Of a DNA stretch of 64,000 nt, positions 24,970-34,012 are shown in pieces. Positions within the stretch are counted from its first letter, which is position 1. The number at the start of each line of letters is the position of its first letter. A program made the position numbers and the translations under genes. A model generated the notes under the pieces. The model was not told where the DNA came from. It did no database searches and saw only the letters and a program-made list of their open reading frames with translations. This DNA is from JAJFUV01 sp964384215 (GTDB taxonomy: Bacteria > Acidobacteriota > Terriglobia > Bryobacterales > Bryobacteraceae), in NCBI GenBank assembly GCA_964384215.1, contig CAYLLB010000024.1, positions 17,051 through 81,050 on the forward strand. Reading direction: 5' to 3'.

Positions 24970-25950
24970 TTACTGAGGCTTCCCGATGATTTCGATGGCG
25001 CCGCGAGCGGCGGAGGCAACGTTCGCATCGGGGTCCCTTTCCGCGGCGCTCAAGTGCGGCACCGCGGGCGCCGCAGCCCCTCCGAAGCCGGACAGCGCAA
25101 TGGCTGCGTTCAACCGTACTTCGGGAGCCGGATCGTTCAGCAGGAGGCTTGTTAAAGACCCGAGAGCCCAGTCCGCGGGCGCACGGACACGAGCCAGGGC
25201 AAGCGCGGCCGCGGCGCGCACCTCGGGGACCGGATCGGACAGGCATGCATGTAGTTGAGACAGCGCGGGATGGGCCCGCTCTCCCAGCTCACCGACCTTT
25301 TCCACCGCTTGCTTTCGGATGGCGGGGTCCGGATCAGAAAGGGAGCGCACGAGCAGCGGCAAACCTCGCGCGGGATCGCCGGTCGCCCGGACCACGGCGG
25401 CGGCGCACGCAAGTTGGAGCGGCAAGGACGCCCCGGCAGCCAGAACCTCAAGATCGGGAACGGCTTCGGCGGCGGGAGGACCGGCCCAACCGAGGGCGAA
25501 AACCGCCGCAGCCACCACTGCCGGGTCGGAAAAGCGAAGCATCAGCCGCAAGTCGGGCACGGCCGGCGCTCCGATCTTGGCGAGCGCGACGGAGGCGGCC
25601 GTCCGCAGGGTCTCATCGGGCGAGGTCAAAGCGCGGCAAAGTTCTCGCACGGCAGGGGCTGCGTCAGGGCCGGTGGAGGCCAGCGCGAGGGCGGCCGCCG
25701 TACGCACCGGCACGGGCTGTGCTTTGTTCAGCGCCCGCACGAGCGGCCCCACTGCCGGCGCGCCGATGCGCCCCAGCACCAACGAAGCCAGGTGCCGGAC
25801 CGGCTCGCTGGGATGATCCAGGCACGCGTCCACTGCGGCGAGGTAATCCACAGGCCTGGCCTCCGGCTTCACAAGCTCAGCAAGAGCCGCGACGCGGGCT
25901 TCTTCCGGCCCCGACCGCAGATCCGATTCTATGGAATTGCCAGAGTCCAT
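24970..25950 (-). CDS. HEAT-repeat protein translationally coupled to vgrG
   Basis: The 326-residue product is built of about nine near-regular HEAT or PBS-lyase-type repeats of roughly 31 residues, with cores such as VRHLASLVLGRIGAPAVGPL, VRTAAALALASTGPDAAPAV, LRTAASVALAKIGAPAVPDL and VRLNAAIALSGFGGAAAPAV. It has no signal peptide and no enzymatic motif. Its ATG overlaps the TGA of vgrG (ATGA), so the two proteins are probably made together. Genes in this position often encode adaptors, immunity proteins or effectors that ride on VgrG; a solenoid fold favours a binding or adaptor role, but this is inference. Confidence 0.82.
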   Translation of the reverse strand: MDSGNSIESDLRSGPEEARVAALAELVKPEARPVDYLAAVDACLDHPSEPVRHLASLVLGRIGAPAVGPLVRALNKAQPVPVRTAAALALASTGPDAAPAVRELCRALTSPDETLRTAASVALAKIGAPAVPDLRLMLRFSDPAVVAAAVFALGWAGPPAAEAVPDLEVLAAGASLPLQLACAAAVVRATGDPARGLPLLVRSLSDPDPAIRKQAVEKVGELGERAHPALSQLHACLSDPVPEVRAAAALALARVRAPADWALGSLTSLLLNDPAPEVRLNAAIALSGFGGAAAPAVPHLSAAERDPDANVASAARGAIEIIGKPQ

Positions 25951-27962
25951 CAGACCATGTTCCCGGCGCCCGGCGTGTAACTGGGTGATATCACCGCACT
26001 ACACTGCACCATTCCCGTCACCTGCAGCATCCCAGTGGCCAAGGAGATTATGGGCGCGGTCACGCTGATCGGCGCGACCGAAGTGATGCTGATTCCTCCG
26101 TTTGCGGTGATCGACAGGCAAGCCATCACGGTCAGCGAGTCGTTCGCCGCGATATTCGTGGTCCGGCCGCCGACAGCCGTGTGGTTCTCGTTGCCGATTA
26201 TCTTCGTGGTTTCATCGCCGTCGACCTCCACTGTCTGATTTCCCCTAACCGTCGTGTCTTGGTCCCCCTTGACCTCAACTTTCTGATTCCCGTCGACCTC
26301 TTCCGAATCATCCACCTTGATGGTGACTGTACGGTTATTCTTCACTGTAATGGTGAGGTCGTGCCCGATCTCCGCGGTCTCGTCGTTCTTCACGAGGATG
26401 TTGACGTCCTTTTCCGCCTGTACAAAGATCTCCTCGCTCCCCTTCAGATCCTCGAAGCGGATCTCGTTGAAGTTACTGGCCGAGCCGTTCTTCGAACTGC
26501 GCGACTTGACGCAACTCTTGGTCTTCTCTCCGGGCAGCGAATAAGGCGGCATGTTGTCGGCGTTGTACACGCTGCCGACAACCAGCGGCCGGTCCGGATC
26601 GCCTTCCAGAAAGTCGACGACAACTTCCTGGCCGATGCGGGGAATGTGAATGGCGCCCCAATTCTTTCCCGCCCAGAAAGTGGCGACCCTCACCCAGCAG
26701 GAACTGCTCTCGTTCTTTTGCCCTTCACGGTCCCAGTGAAACTGAACCTTGATGCGCCCGTACTTGTCGGTGTAAATTTCTTCACCACTCTGGCCAACCA
26801 CCAAGGCGGTCTGGCAGCCGCGTACCTGCGGCCGGGGAGTCTGGCGGGGCGGGTGGTAGGGAATTGTGAACGGGATGCACGTGAATGTGTTCTCGAAGTG
26901 ATCCTCGCCCGCGCCCTCCGCTGTCGAGTGGAACGCACCCTCCGCAGCCGAGTGCACAACCGATGTGACCAGGTACTGTCCGTCCGCGTTGAAATGCCGC
27001 TTGAGGGTGAACCGGTAGCCGGGAATCAAGTTGAAGACGTTGCTTTCGCCGCGGATGAGGAACTGCGCCGCTTCGATTTGCCGCATGTCGGTTTCCACGA
27101 GGTGATTCCCGTCACCCGTGTTCTTGTAACAGCCGGGATAATCGTAAACCTCCAGACCGGGGCAATTGCCTGCGAGGCTCATTTTGTGCGTCACACGTCC
27201 CACCTGGACCGACGGCAGAATCTCCTTTTGCGTCGCCAGGTTCACCCTGGGCGTCTCGAAGTTGTAATCGCGCAGTTCGCACTTGCCCGAGTCCCATTGC
27301 TGGGTTTTGGACCAGTTGTAAATGCGCGTCTCCCAGCGTTCGCCGCCTGCGACTTCGTCGTAAGTGATCGTCGACTCACCAGGCATGTCGAGATGCGAGC
27401 TGGGCGTGTCGCCGATCACCATTTTGTCGCCGTCTTCGAGCTGTTTGAAGAAGTAGTACATCCCCTCCTCCTCCATCAGGCGCGAAATGAAGGCGAAATC
27501 GGTTTCGCGATACTGGACGCAATACTCCCGCACGGCATAGGACTGTAGCTGGTAATCGACTTCGTAGCCTTGCAAGACCTTCCGGATGATGTCGGCCGCT
27601 GACATATCCTGAAAGATGCGGCTGCACTGCTTGCGGGTGAGCTTCCATATGGAGGGCGACACCACCGCGCGGTATCGCGCGAACCGTTCGCGCGAGGGCA
27701 ACTGCGCGAACGAAGTTACGATGCCGTGAATATGCCGCCTCGTAGAACCTTCCGGCCCGGCCACGCCGAAATGGACCTTCTGTCCCAGCAAATCGGAAAA
27801 GTCTATTTTGTGGTCTTCCGAGAGCAGCTCGAGCTGGAACGAAAACAGTTGCGAGATGCCCTCCTGGCCGGAATACGACTCCAGCAGAAGCTTGTCCGGC
27901 CCCAACGGCGTCTCAAGGAAAAGAAAACGGTTCTCCTCCACGTACTTGTCTGAGATGCTCAT
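25950..27962 (-). CDS. vgrG: Type VI secretion spike protein VgrG
   Basis: VgrG (TssI) trimers cap the Hcp tube and carry effectors. The 670-residue product has the gp27-like base (FLFLETPLGPDKLLLESYSG, ISQLFSFQLELLSED, LMEEEGMYYFFKQLEDGD) up to about residue 380 and the gp5 OB-fold (YTDKYGRIKVQFHWDREG, IPRIGQEVVVDFLEGDPDRP). A beta-helical needle follows, with repeats such as VDGNQKVEVKGDQDTTVRGN. After it a short hydrophobic tail (SPSYTPGAGNMV) replaces any effector domain, so this is a canonical rather than an evolved VgrG. No PAAR gene follows; the next gene encodes HEAT repeats. Confidence 0.97.
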   Translation of the reverse strand: MSISDKYVEENRFLFLETPLGPDKLLLESYSGQEGISQLFSFQLELLSEDHKIDFSDLLGQKVHFGVAGPEGSTRRHIHGIVTSFAQLPSRERFARYRAVVSPSIWKLTRKQCSRIFQDMSAADIIRKVLQGYEVDYQLQSYAVREYCVQYRETDFAFISRLMEEEGMYYFFKQLEDGDKMVIGDTPSSHLDMPGESTITYDEVAGGERWETRIYNWSKTQQWDSGKCELRDYNFETPRVNLATQKEILPSVQVGRVTHKMSLAGNCPGLEVYDYPGCYKNTGDGNHLVETDMRQIEAAQFLIRGESNVFNLIPGYRFTLKRHFNADGQYLVTSVVHSAAEGAFHSTAEGAGEDHFENTFTCIPFTIPYHPPRQTPRPQVRGCQTALVVGQSGEEIYTDKYGRIKVQFHWDREGQKNESSSCWVRVATFWAGKNWGAIHIPRIGQEVVVDFLEGDPDRPLVVGSVYNADNMPPYSLPGEKTKSCVKSRSSKNGSASNFNEIRFEDLKGSEEIFVQAEKDVNILVKNDETAEIGHDLTITVKNNRTVTIKVDDSEEVDGNQKVEVKGDQDTTVRGNQTVEVDGDETTKIIGNENHTAVGGRTTNIAANDSLTVMACLSITANGGISITSVAPISVTAPIISLATGMLQVTGMVQCSAVISPSYTPGAGNMV

Positions 27963-27992
27963 TTTGTTGCTCCTTCATCGGCCAGCCGCAGC

Positions 27993-30617
27993 TCACGCGT
28001 ACTGGAAGCTTCCATCCTCGCCGACGCCGACACGGATGGATTCGAGCTTCTGACCTTCGGCGATGCGGCCCAGGATCTGCCTCGAGATTTCCGGCAGAAG
28101 CGTATTGGTAAGGATATTGTCCACGTTGCGCGCTCCGCTTTCGACCTCCGTGCAGCGGCGCGCGACTTCGTTCACTAACGCGTCGTCGCAAATCAGCTCG
28201 ATTTTGTGGTTCTCCTGAAGCCGCCGTTGGATCTTGGCAAGCTTCAGCACGATGATGCGCTTCAGGTTCTCGTCGCGGATGGGGTAGAACGGGATAATCA
28301 CCAGGCGTCCCAGGAAGGCCGGCTTGAAGATCTTGTTCAACTCGGGCTTCATGGCCTTGACGATTCCGTCCGGCGTGGGCATGGTGTCCGGATCGGCGCA
28401 CAGCTTCATCATGCTGTCGGTGCCGGCGTTCGAGGTGAGGATGATGATGGTGTTCTTGAAGTCGATCTCCCTGCCCTCGCCGTCCTCCATCATGCCCTTG
28501 TCGAACACCTGGAAGAAGAGTTCCAGCACGTCCGGGTGGGCTTTCTCGACCTCGTCGAGCAGAACCACGGAGTACGGCCTTCGGCGGACCGCTTCGGTGA
28601 GCACGCCGCCTTCCCCATAACCCACATATCCCGGAGGCGAACCCTTCAAAGTGGAAACCGTGTGGGCTTCCTGGAATTCGGACATGTTGATCGTAATCAG
28701 GTTGCGTTCGCCGCCGTACATCAGGTCGGCCAGCGCCAGCGCCGTCTCGGTCTTGCCCACGCCGCTGGGCCCCACCAGCATGAAAACGCCGATCGGCTTA
28801 TTGGGATCCTCCAGGCTGGCGCGCGAGGTGCGGATGCGCTGGCTGATGGCCTCTAGGGCGTGATCCTGCCCGATGACGCGGGCGCCGAGATGCTTTTCCA
28901 GCGTCAGCACGGTCTGGATTTCGTCCCGCAGCATCTTGCCCACGGGGATGCCGGTCCAGGCGGAGATGACTTCGCCGACGATGTGGCCGTCCACGCAAAC
29001 CCTCATCAGCGGCGAGTCGCCTTGTAGCGCTTCCAACTCGGCATTCAGCTTGTCGAGTTCGGCGCGCATCTCGGCCTGACCGTCGCCCGCGGCGCCCTCT
29101 TCGAGTTTCCCGCGCAACTCGCGAATCTTCGCCACCAGTCCGCTCTCTTTCTCGAAGCGCTCCTTGAGGGCGGCAAGTTTCTCCTCGACCGCGGCGCGGC
29201 GGGTCTTGATCTGCTCCAGACGCTCGGCGTGGTCGGCGCCCGCAGCCGCTTCCCGCGTCAAGACGCGCTCCTGCACGGCGAGGTCGTCCAACTCTCGCGT
29301 AGCATCTTCGATGGCGGGCGGGACGGAGTTCTGCCCCAGGGCCAGGCGCGCGCAGGCGGTATCAAGCACGCTGACGGCCTTGTCGGGCAACTGGCGGCCG
29401 GCCAGGTAGCGGTGCGAAAAGCGCACGGCGGAATTCAAGCCGTCGTCCAGGATCCGGACTTTATGGTGCTTTTCCAGCGCGCCAGCCACGCCGCGCATCA
29501 TTACCATGCACGTCTTCTCGCTGGGCTCTTCCACTTTCACCACCTGGAAGCGGCGCGCCAGGGCCGGGTCCTTTTCGAAATACTTCTTATATTCGGACCA
29601 CGTGGTGGCCGCGATGGTGCGCAGTTCGCCTCGCGCCAGGGCGGGTTTCAGCAGGTTGGCCGCGTCGTTCTGCCCGGCCTGCCCGCCGGCGCCGATCATC
29701 GTGTGCGCCTCGTCGATGAAAAGAATGATGGGCGTAGGCGAGGACTTCACCTCCTCGATCAATCCCTTGAGCCGGTTCTCGAACTCGCCCTTGATGCCGG
29801 CGCCGGCTTGGAGCAAGGCCAGATCGAGCGTGCGCACGGTTACGTTCTTGAGCGGCGGCGGAACGTCCCCGCCCACGATCCGCATGGCGAAACCTTCGAC
29901 GACGGCGGTCTTACCGACGCCGGCCTCGCCCGTGAGGATGGGGTTGTTCTGGCGGCGGCGCATGAGGATGTCGATGATCTGGCGGATCTCGGCGTCGCGG
30001 CCCAGAACCGGATCGATCTTCCCCTGCTTGGCGTTCTCCGTCAGGTTGACGGTGTACTGGTCGAGGTTCGGCGTCTTTCCGCCGGCCGCGCGTGGCGCGC
30101 CGCCCTCGGCGGGAGCCTCCCCGGCCGCGGCGGTGACCGCATCCTCATGAGAGCCGGCAATGATGGAGATGAAGTCCTTCTTCAGCGCATCCGGCTCGAT
30201 CTTCGCCCACTCCCGGCTGACATCCCGCAGGATGCGGGCGAGGTCCTCGTCCTGCACCAGCGCCAGGATCGTGAAACCGGAGCGGATCTGCCCCGCTCCA
30301 TAATCGATGGAGCCCAGCGTCCAGGCTTGGGTCAGCATCTTCAGCACGGACGGGCTGATGGCCGGCGTGCGGGCGTTGCCCGACTTCAACTTGTCCAGGC
30401 TGCGGTTCAGCTCGGCCGAGAGCCGGGACTGGTTGATGCCGAAACGGTAAAAGATGCGGGAGACGTCCGTGTCGGTCGCCTCCATCAGCTTCAGGATATA
30501 GTGCTCCAACTCGACGTCGTAGTGCGTCCGGGCCAGGCACAGGCCCGCGGCGGCCTCCAGCGCACTGCGCGTCGGGGTGTTCAGCTTTCCGATCAGCGAT
30601 TTCAGATTTACGCCCAT
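27993..30617 (-). CDS. tssH: Type VI secretion ATPase ClpV (TssH)
   Basis: ClpV disassembles the contracted TssBC sheath. With the start at MGVNLKSLIGKLN, preceded by AAGGAGGA, the protein has 874 residues; the frame is open 37 codons further upstream but those residues are unlike the family. It has an N-domain, a first AAA+ domain (Walker A GEAGVGKTAVVEG, Walker B IILFIDEAHTM), a coiled middle domain (about residues 400-520) and a second AAA+ domain (GPSGVGKTETALALADLM, VVLLDEVEKAHPDV). Context within the T6SS operon separates it from the heat-shock ClpB. Confidence 0.97.
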   Translation of the reverse strand: MGVNLKSLIGKLNTPTRSALEAAAGLCLARTHYDVELEHYILKLMEATDTDVSRIFYRFGINQSRLSAELNRSLDKLKSGNARTPAISPSVLKMLTQAWTLGSIDYGAGQIRSGFTILALVQDEDLARILRDVSREWAKIEPDALKKDFISIIAGSHEDAVTAAAGEAPAEGGAPRAAGGKTPNLDQYTVNLTENAKQGKIDPVLGRDAEIRQIIDILMRRRQNNPILTGEAGVGKTAVVEGFAMRIVGGDVPPPLKNVTVRTLDLALLQAGAGIKGEFENRLKGLIEEVKSSPTPIILFIDEAHTMIGAGGQAGQNDAANLLKPALARGELRTIAATTWSEYKKYFEKDPALARRFQVVKVEEPSEKTCMVMMRGVAGALEKHHKVRILDDGLNSAVRFSHRYLAGRQLPDKAVSVLDTACARLALGQNSVPPAIEDATRELDDLAVQERVLTREAAAGADHAERLEQIKTRRAAVEEKLAALKERFEKESGLVAKIRELRGKLEEGAAGDGQAEMRAELDKLNAELEALQGDSPLMRVCVDGHIVGEVISAWTGIPVGKMLRDEIQTVLTLEKHLGARVIGQDHALEAISQRIRTSRASLEDPNKPIGVFMLVGPSGVGKTETALALADLMYGGERNLITINMSEFQEAHTVSTLKGSPPGYVGYGEGGVLTEAVRRRPYSVVLLDEVEKAHPDVLELFFQVFDKGMMEDGEGREIDFKNTIIILTSNAGTDSMMKLCADPDTMPTPDGIVKAMKPELNKIFKPAFLGRLVIIPFYPIRDENLKRIIVLKLAKIQRRLQENHKIELICDDALVNEVARRCTEVESGARNVDNILTNTLLPEISRQILGRIAEGQKLESIRVGVGEDGSFQYA

Positions 30618-30661
30618 GGGATCCTCCTTGTTCCAGTGAAACTCGAACTTGCGCCCGGCCG

Positions 30662-31711
30662 CTACAGCCGGAGTACGGTGTCCCCGGGATCGTGGTCGAG
30701 CGGGACCGTGCGGGCCCACGTCAGCCACCCCAGTCGCGGCATGGCGGCGCCTTCATCGCCCAGCTTGCAGGGCGGCGCATCTTCTCTCCTCAGCACCAAC
30801 TGTACTTCGAAATCGATCGTGTCGCCGGCGAAAAAGCGGGTCAGGGCCCGCAGCGGCTCATAGGCCGCCCCGCCGGGCAGGAATTCAAGGTATTGATTGA
30901 GGGGGAGCGGCCCCAGGCGGATCCGCACGCCCGATTGCTGGTCCCACACCTCGTCGCCCACAACCGCTCCGACCCCGAGTTGTTCCGAATATGCGTTCGA
31001 TTCGCTGAACCGGCACTGGGAGTCGATGCTGAGGGCATGCCAGGCGCCCACGAATTGCTCCACCTCAACCGGCACGTCGAAATAGTCCGCCAGAAGCTGC
31101 TCGAAGGCCGCGGCCGAACGTGGCAGCGGCGAAAGCAGTCCCGCATAGAAAATGAGCGCATCGTCCGGAACCGGCTGCCGGCGGGCCAGGCCCGGAGTGC
31201 CCATGCCGATCAGGTCGAGCAGGTGGTGGGAAAAGCGGTCCTCGCCGCCCCGCTCGTAAGCGATCATGAAGCGGTACTTCTCCCACGCCCGGTAGAACAT
31301 CGAAATGGCGCGGTGGTTGAAAATGTCGAAGAAATCGCGCAGCGCCGTGTCGTGCGCGCGTAACCGCTCCCGCACCAGCGTGGAGTAGTAGAGCGGCAGC
31401 AGGCCCATGGGGCCGGTGAGGCCCATGAAGTTGACGCGCATGAGCGGCTGCGCGCCTTCCGGCCAGTCTATCTGCGAGATCTGGCTGGCCGGGAAAGTAT
31501 AATCCGGACTCGCGCCGAATCGCAAAATCTCGCGCCGCGGCGCGGAGAACTCGCCCACCGGCTCCCGCTCCGGACTGAGTAGGCCGATGAGGCGGACGGC
31601 CTGGAAGAACTCAAAGTCGAACGGCTCTTCGCGCAGCAGACGCTCGATCTCGGTGCATTCCCTTCCCTCGGCGCCTAAAGGAGGATTCGCCGGCCCGCTC
31701 TCGGTGGCCAT
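30662..31711 (-). CDS. tssG: Type VI secretion baseplate protein TssG
   Basis: TssG forms the baseplate wedge together with TssF and TssE. The 349-residue product has the family start TEIERLLREEPFDFEFFQAVRLI, the LMRVNFMGLTGPMGLLPLYY segment near residue 90 and HRAISMFYRAWEKYRF near residue 133. Its beginning overlaps the end of tssF by 37 bases, the only long overlap in the operon. Confidence 0.95.
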   Translation of the reverse strand: MATESGPANPPLGAEGRECTEIERLLREEPFDFEFFQAVRLIGLLSPEREPVGEFSAPRREILRFGASPDYTFPASQISQIDWPEGAQPLMRVNFMGLTGPMGLLPLYYSTLVRERLRAHDTALRDFFDIFNHRAISMFYRAWEKYRFMIAYERGGEDRFSHHLLDLIGMGTPGLARRQPVPDDALIFYAGLLSPLPRSAAAFEQLLADYFDVPVEVEQFVGAWHALSIDSQCRFSESNAYSEQLGVGAVVGDEVWDQQSGVRIRLGPLPLNQYLEFLPGGAAYEPLRALTRFFAGDTIDFEVQLVLRREDAPPCKLGDEGAAMPRLGWLTWARTVPLDHDPGDTVLRL

Positions 31712-33516
31712 AGCTTGAGCGCCTCCTTCCTTTGCCGGGTAGTCACGCCAAGCTGGCTGAAGCTGTTGAGCGTGACATAGAGTCCAAGAAAATGCTCGAT
31801 GACGGAAGCGAACAGGTAGGCGCCGCCCCCCACGAAGTTCTCTTCGTCGAGTTCCATATCCACCCTCGTCCCTCGCGCGAAGGTGATACCGCTTTCGCTG
31901 ATGACCCGCGCGAACTCCTTGCGGCTGCTGAGCGCCGTAATACCTTCAATCTGCTTGAGCGAGTAAGCCGAGTCCGCGAAATTGTAGAGCTTGAGGATCT
32001 CCTGGAGCGCCTCGCGGCCTTCTTCCACCAACGACAGGTAGTTGAGCGAGAGATGCGAGATCAGGCGCCAGAACGAGCCTCTGCCGACCGGCGGCCGCAC
32101 GGCCGGCGTGGGCTTCCTGAGCGCCACAATCGCCTGCACGGGCGCGCCGCCTTCCAGTTCGAAATCGCCGGCTTCGTTGCCGAAGGGCAGGCGCGAGGGC
32201 AGGTCGCGATTCGTGCAGGTGAGACGCACCGTCAGGGTGTCGACATCGGGCTCGACGGGGCGTTGGGCCAGATCGACCAGGGAGAGAAACATCTCCGTGC
32301 CGTCGTCGTCGCGCCTTCCTGATACGCGCCGCGAGGCCATCCAGAACGTCTGGCCGCCGCCGCGCGTGGTGGCGTGGCGGAAAGAATAAAACGGTTCGAA
32401 ACGGACCACTTCCTGCGTTCCCGGCCGCAAGCTCACGACTTCATCGACCGAGTAGATTTCCAGCGCGTTGGGCCGGCGGACATCCGGGATGATGGGGTAC
32501 TCGAAACGCCGCTCGGTGACCTGGATCGGCTCGGCGGTCTGCCCGGCCAAATTGACCGCCGGAGTGCAGCCGAGTTTCATGGTCTTGGCCGAAACACCCA
32601 TTTCCAGGGACTGCCGCCGGTCGGTCAATTCGAACGGCGAGATCAGGAAGATGATCTCGGCCCGGTCCTTGAAACCCGCCGCGGCAAGCGCGTCAAGCCC
32701 CTTAAGGTCGACGAAGAAGAACTTGTCGGGAAACGCGAAATACTCCTGCAACAGGCGGTATCCGGCAAACGAGCGGCGCGGATAGGGGAGCATCGCCTCG
32801 TCTTCCTCGAACCCCACCGGGCGCAGCGAATCCGGATGCAGATTGAGCGGCCGGATGCGCGAGCCGGGGGTGGGGTCGCGAACCACAATCCGGCTCAGGC
32901 GGCTGCACAGAAGTTCGTACAGCGTATGCACCATGCCGCTCTCGCCGTTGAGGAAGAAACGCAGCGAATGAAGATCGAGCTTCCCGAAAGCGACCTCCGG
33001 CCAGCAGCGCAACTCCACGCGCAAGGCGGCCACGGCGTCCGCGGCCTTGATGGCAGGCTGCAGACGGTCCGGCGTTTTCCAATCGGCGGCGGTCACCGTG
33101 AGAGGCCAGACCATGGTGTCGTAGCATGTCCGGAACTTGCACGGAACGCCCGCCACCGGCCTCGACGACAGGACGCTGCCGCGGGCGAGCTTCAAGCCGT
33201 TTCCGATCTGCGCATCCTCCGGCCGGACGTGAAATTCCACCACGGTCATGGACGGAATAGGGCGCAGAAAGTGCGGATAGACAATGCTGAGCAGGGCCTC
33301 GGTGATCTCGGGGAACTCGTCGTCGATCTTCAGATGCACGCGCGCCGCAAGAAAGGCAAAAGCCTCCAGGAGCCTCTCGACGTGCGGATCTTCACACTTA
33401 TCCGGCTCGATATTCAGGCGGGAGGCGATCTTGGGGTACTTCTCGGCAAACTGCGCGCCCATCTGGCGCAGGAACGTCAGTTCACGCTCGTAGTAAAGGA
33501 GCAGGTCGTCGCGCAC
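31675..33516 (-). CDS. tssF: Type VI secretion baseplate protein TssF
   Basis: TssF is the large wedge component. The 613-residue product begins with the diagnostic YYERELTFLRQMGAQFAEKYP and LLEAFAFLAARVHLKIDDEFPEI and contains LSIVYPHFLRPIPSM. Family length is about 590-630. The start is 1 base after the tssE stop. Confidence 0.97.
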   Translation of the reverse strand: MRDDLLLYYERELTFLRQMGAQFAEKYPKIASRLNIEPDKCEDPHVERLLEAFAFLAARVHLKIDDEFPEITEALLSIVYPHFLRPIPSMTVVEFHVRPEDAQIGNGLKLARGSVLSSRPVAGVPCKFRTCYDTMVWPLTVTAADWKTPDRLQPAIKAADAVAALRVELRCWPEVAFGKLDLHSLRFFLNGESGMVHTLYELLCSRLSRIVVRDPTPGSRIRPLNLHPDSLRPVGFEEDEAMLPYPRRSFAGYRLLQEYFAFPDKFFFVDLKGLDALAAAGFKDRAEIIFLISPFELTDRRQSLEMGVSAKTMKLGCTPAVNLAGQTAEPIQVTERRFEYPIIPDVRRPNALEIYSVDEVVSLRPGTQEVVRFEPFYSFRHATTRGGGQTFWMASRRVSGRRDDDGTEMFLSLVDLAQRPVEPDVDTLTVRLTCTNRDLPSRLPFGNEAGDFELEGGAPVQAIVALRKPTPAVRPPVGRGSFWRLISHLSLNYLSLVEEGREALQEILKLYNFADSAYSLKQIEGITALSSRKEFARVISESGITFARGTRVDMELDEENFVGGGAYLFASVIEHFLGLYVTLNSFSQLGVTTRQRKEALKLWPPRAGRRILL

Positions 33517-33517
33517 T

Positions 33518-34009
33518 CTATTCGCCCTTCACCTGGCAAGCGCCGGTGCTCAGTTGCATGACCGAATCGAAGAAGATCTGTTCCGGAGCCGGGTCCATTT
33601 TCAACAGGCCTTCAATCTGGAAACGGAGGACACGCGGCCCTCCGGTATCACCTTCGTCGAGAGCCCGCACCCTCACGTTGGCCAGACGCGGCTCAAAGTC
33701 CGCCAGAACGTTCTCGATCGTCCGCAACAGGCGCGCCTTATCCCGCGGCGAATTCAACGCCAGGCTGGTCACGTCGGTAAGGCCGTAATTGAAAAGAGAA
33801 TGGGAAAGGTGCTCGTATGTTTCCGGCGCCTCCTCGGGAGTGCGGCGCGTGTTCAGGAGCCACTCCAGGTCGCGGCGCAGGGATGCCTTGAGTTGCCGTA
33901 CCGACTGGTTGCGGGTTGCCGGCGGATCGGCCGGATTGCCGGGATCGAGGTCGATCAGCCGGTCCAGCAGGCTTGTCGTTACGGCAATGTCGGCATCGCC
34001 TCTGGGCAT
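33518..34009 (-). CDS. tssE: Type VI secretion baseplate protein TssE (gp25-like)
   Basis: TssE is homologous to phage T4 gp25 and starts sheath assembly. The 163-residue product shows SVRQLKASLRRDLEWLLNTR near residue 40, the gp25 motif region YEHLSHSLFNYGLTDVTSLA, and LRTIENVLADFEPRLANVRV. A short N-terminal segment LLDRLIDLDP is also typical. It sits 3 bases after tssA. Confidence 0.95.
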   Translation of the reverse strand: MPRGDADIAVTTSLLDRLIDLDPGNPADPPATRNQSVRQLKASLRRDLEWLLNTRRTPEEAPETYEHLSHSLFNYGLTDVTSLALNSPRDKARLLRTIENVLADFEPRLANVRVRALDEGDTGGPRVLRFQIEGLLKMDPAPEQIFFDSVMQLSTGACQVKGE

Positions 34010-34012
34010 GGA

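Noticed and set aside
29229..30863. A 544-codon open frame opposite clpV
   Set aside because: Antisense shadow of tssH; no domain, signal or ribosome binding site supports it.
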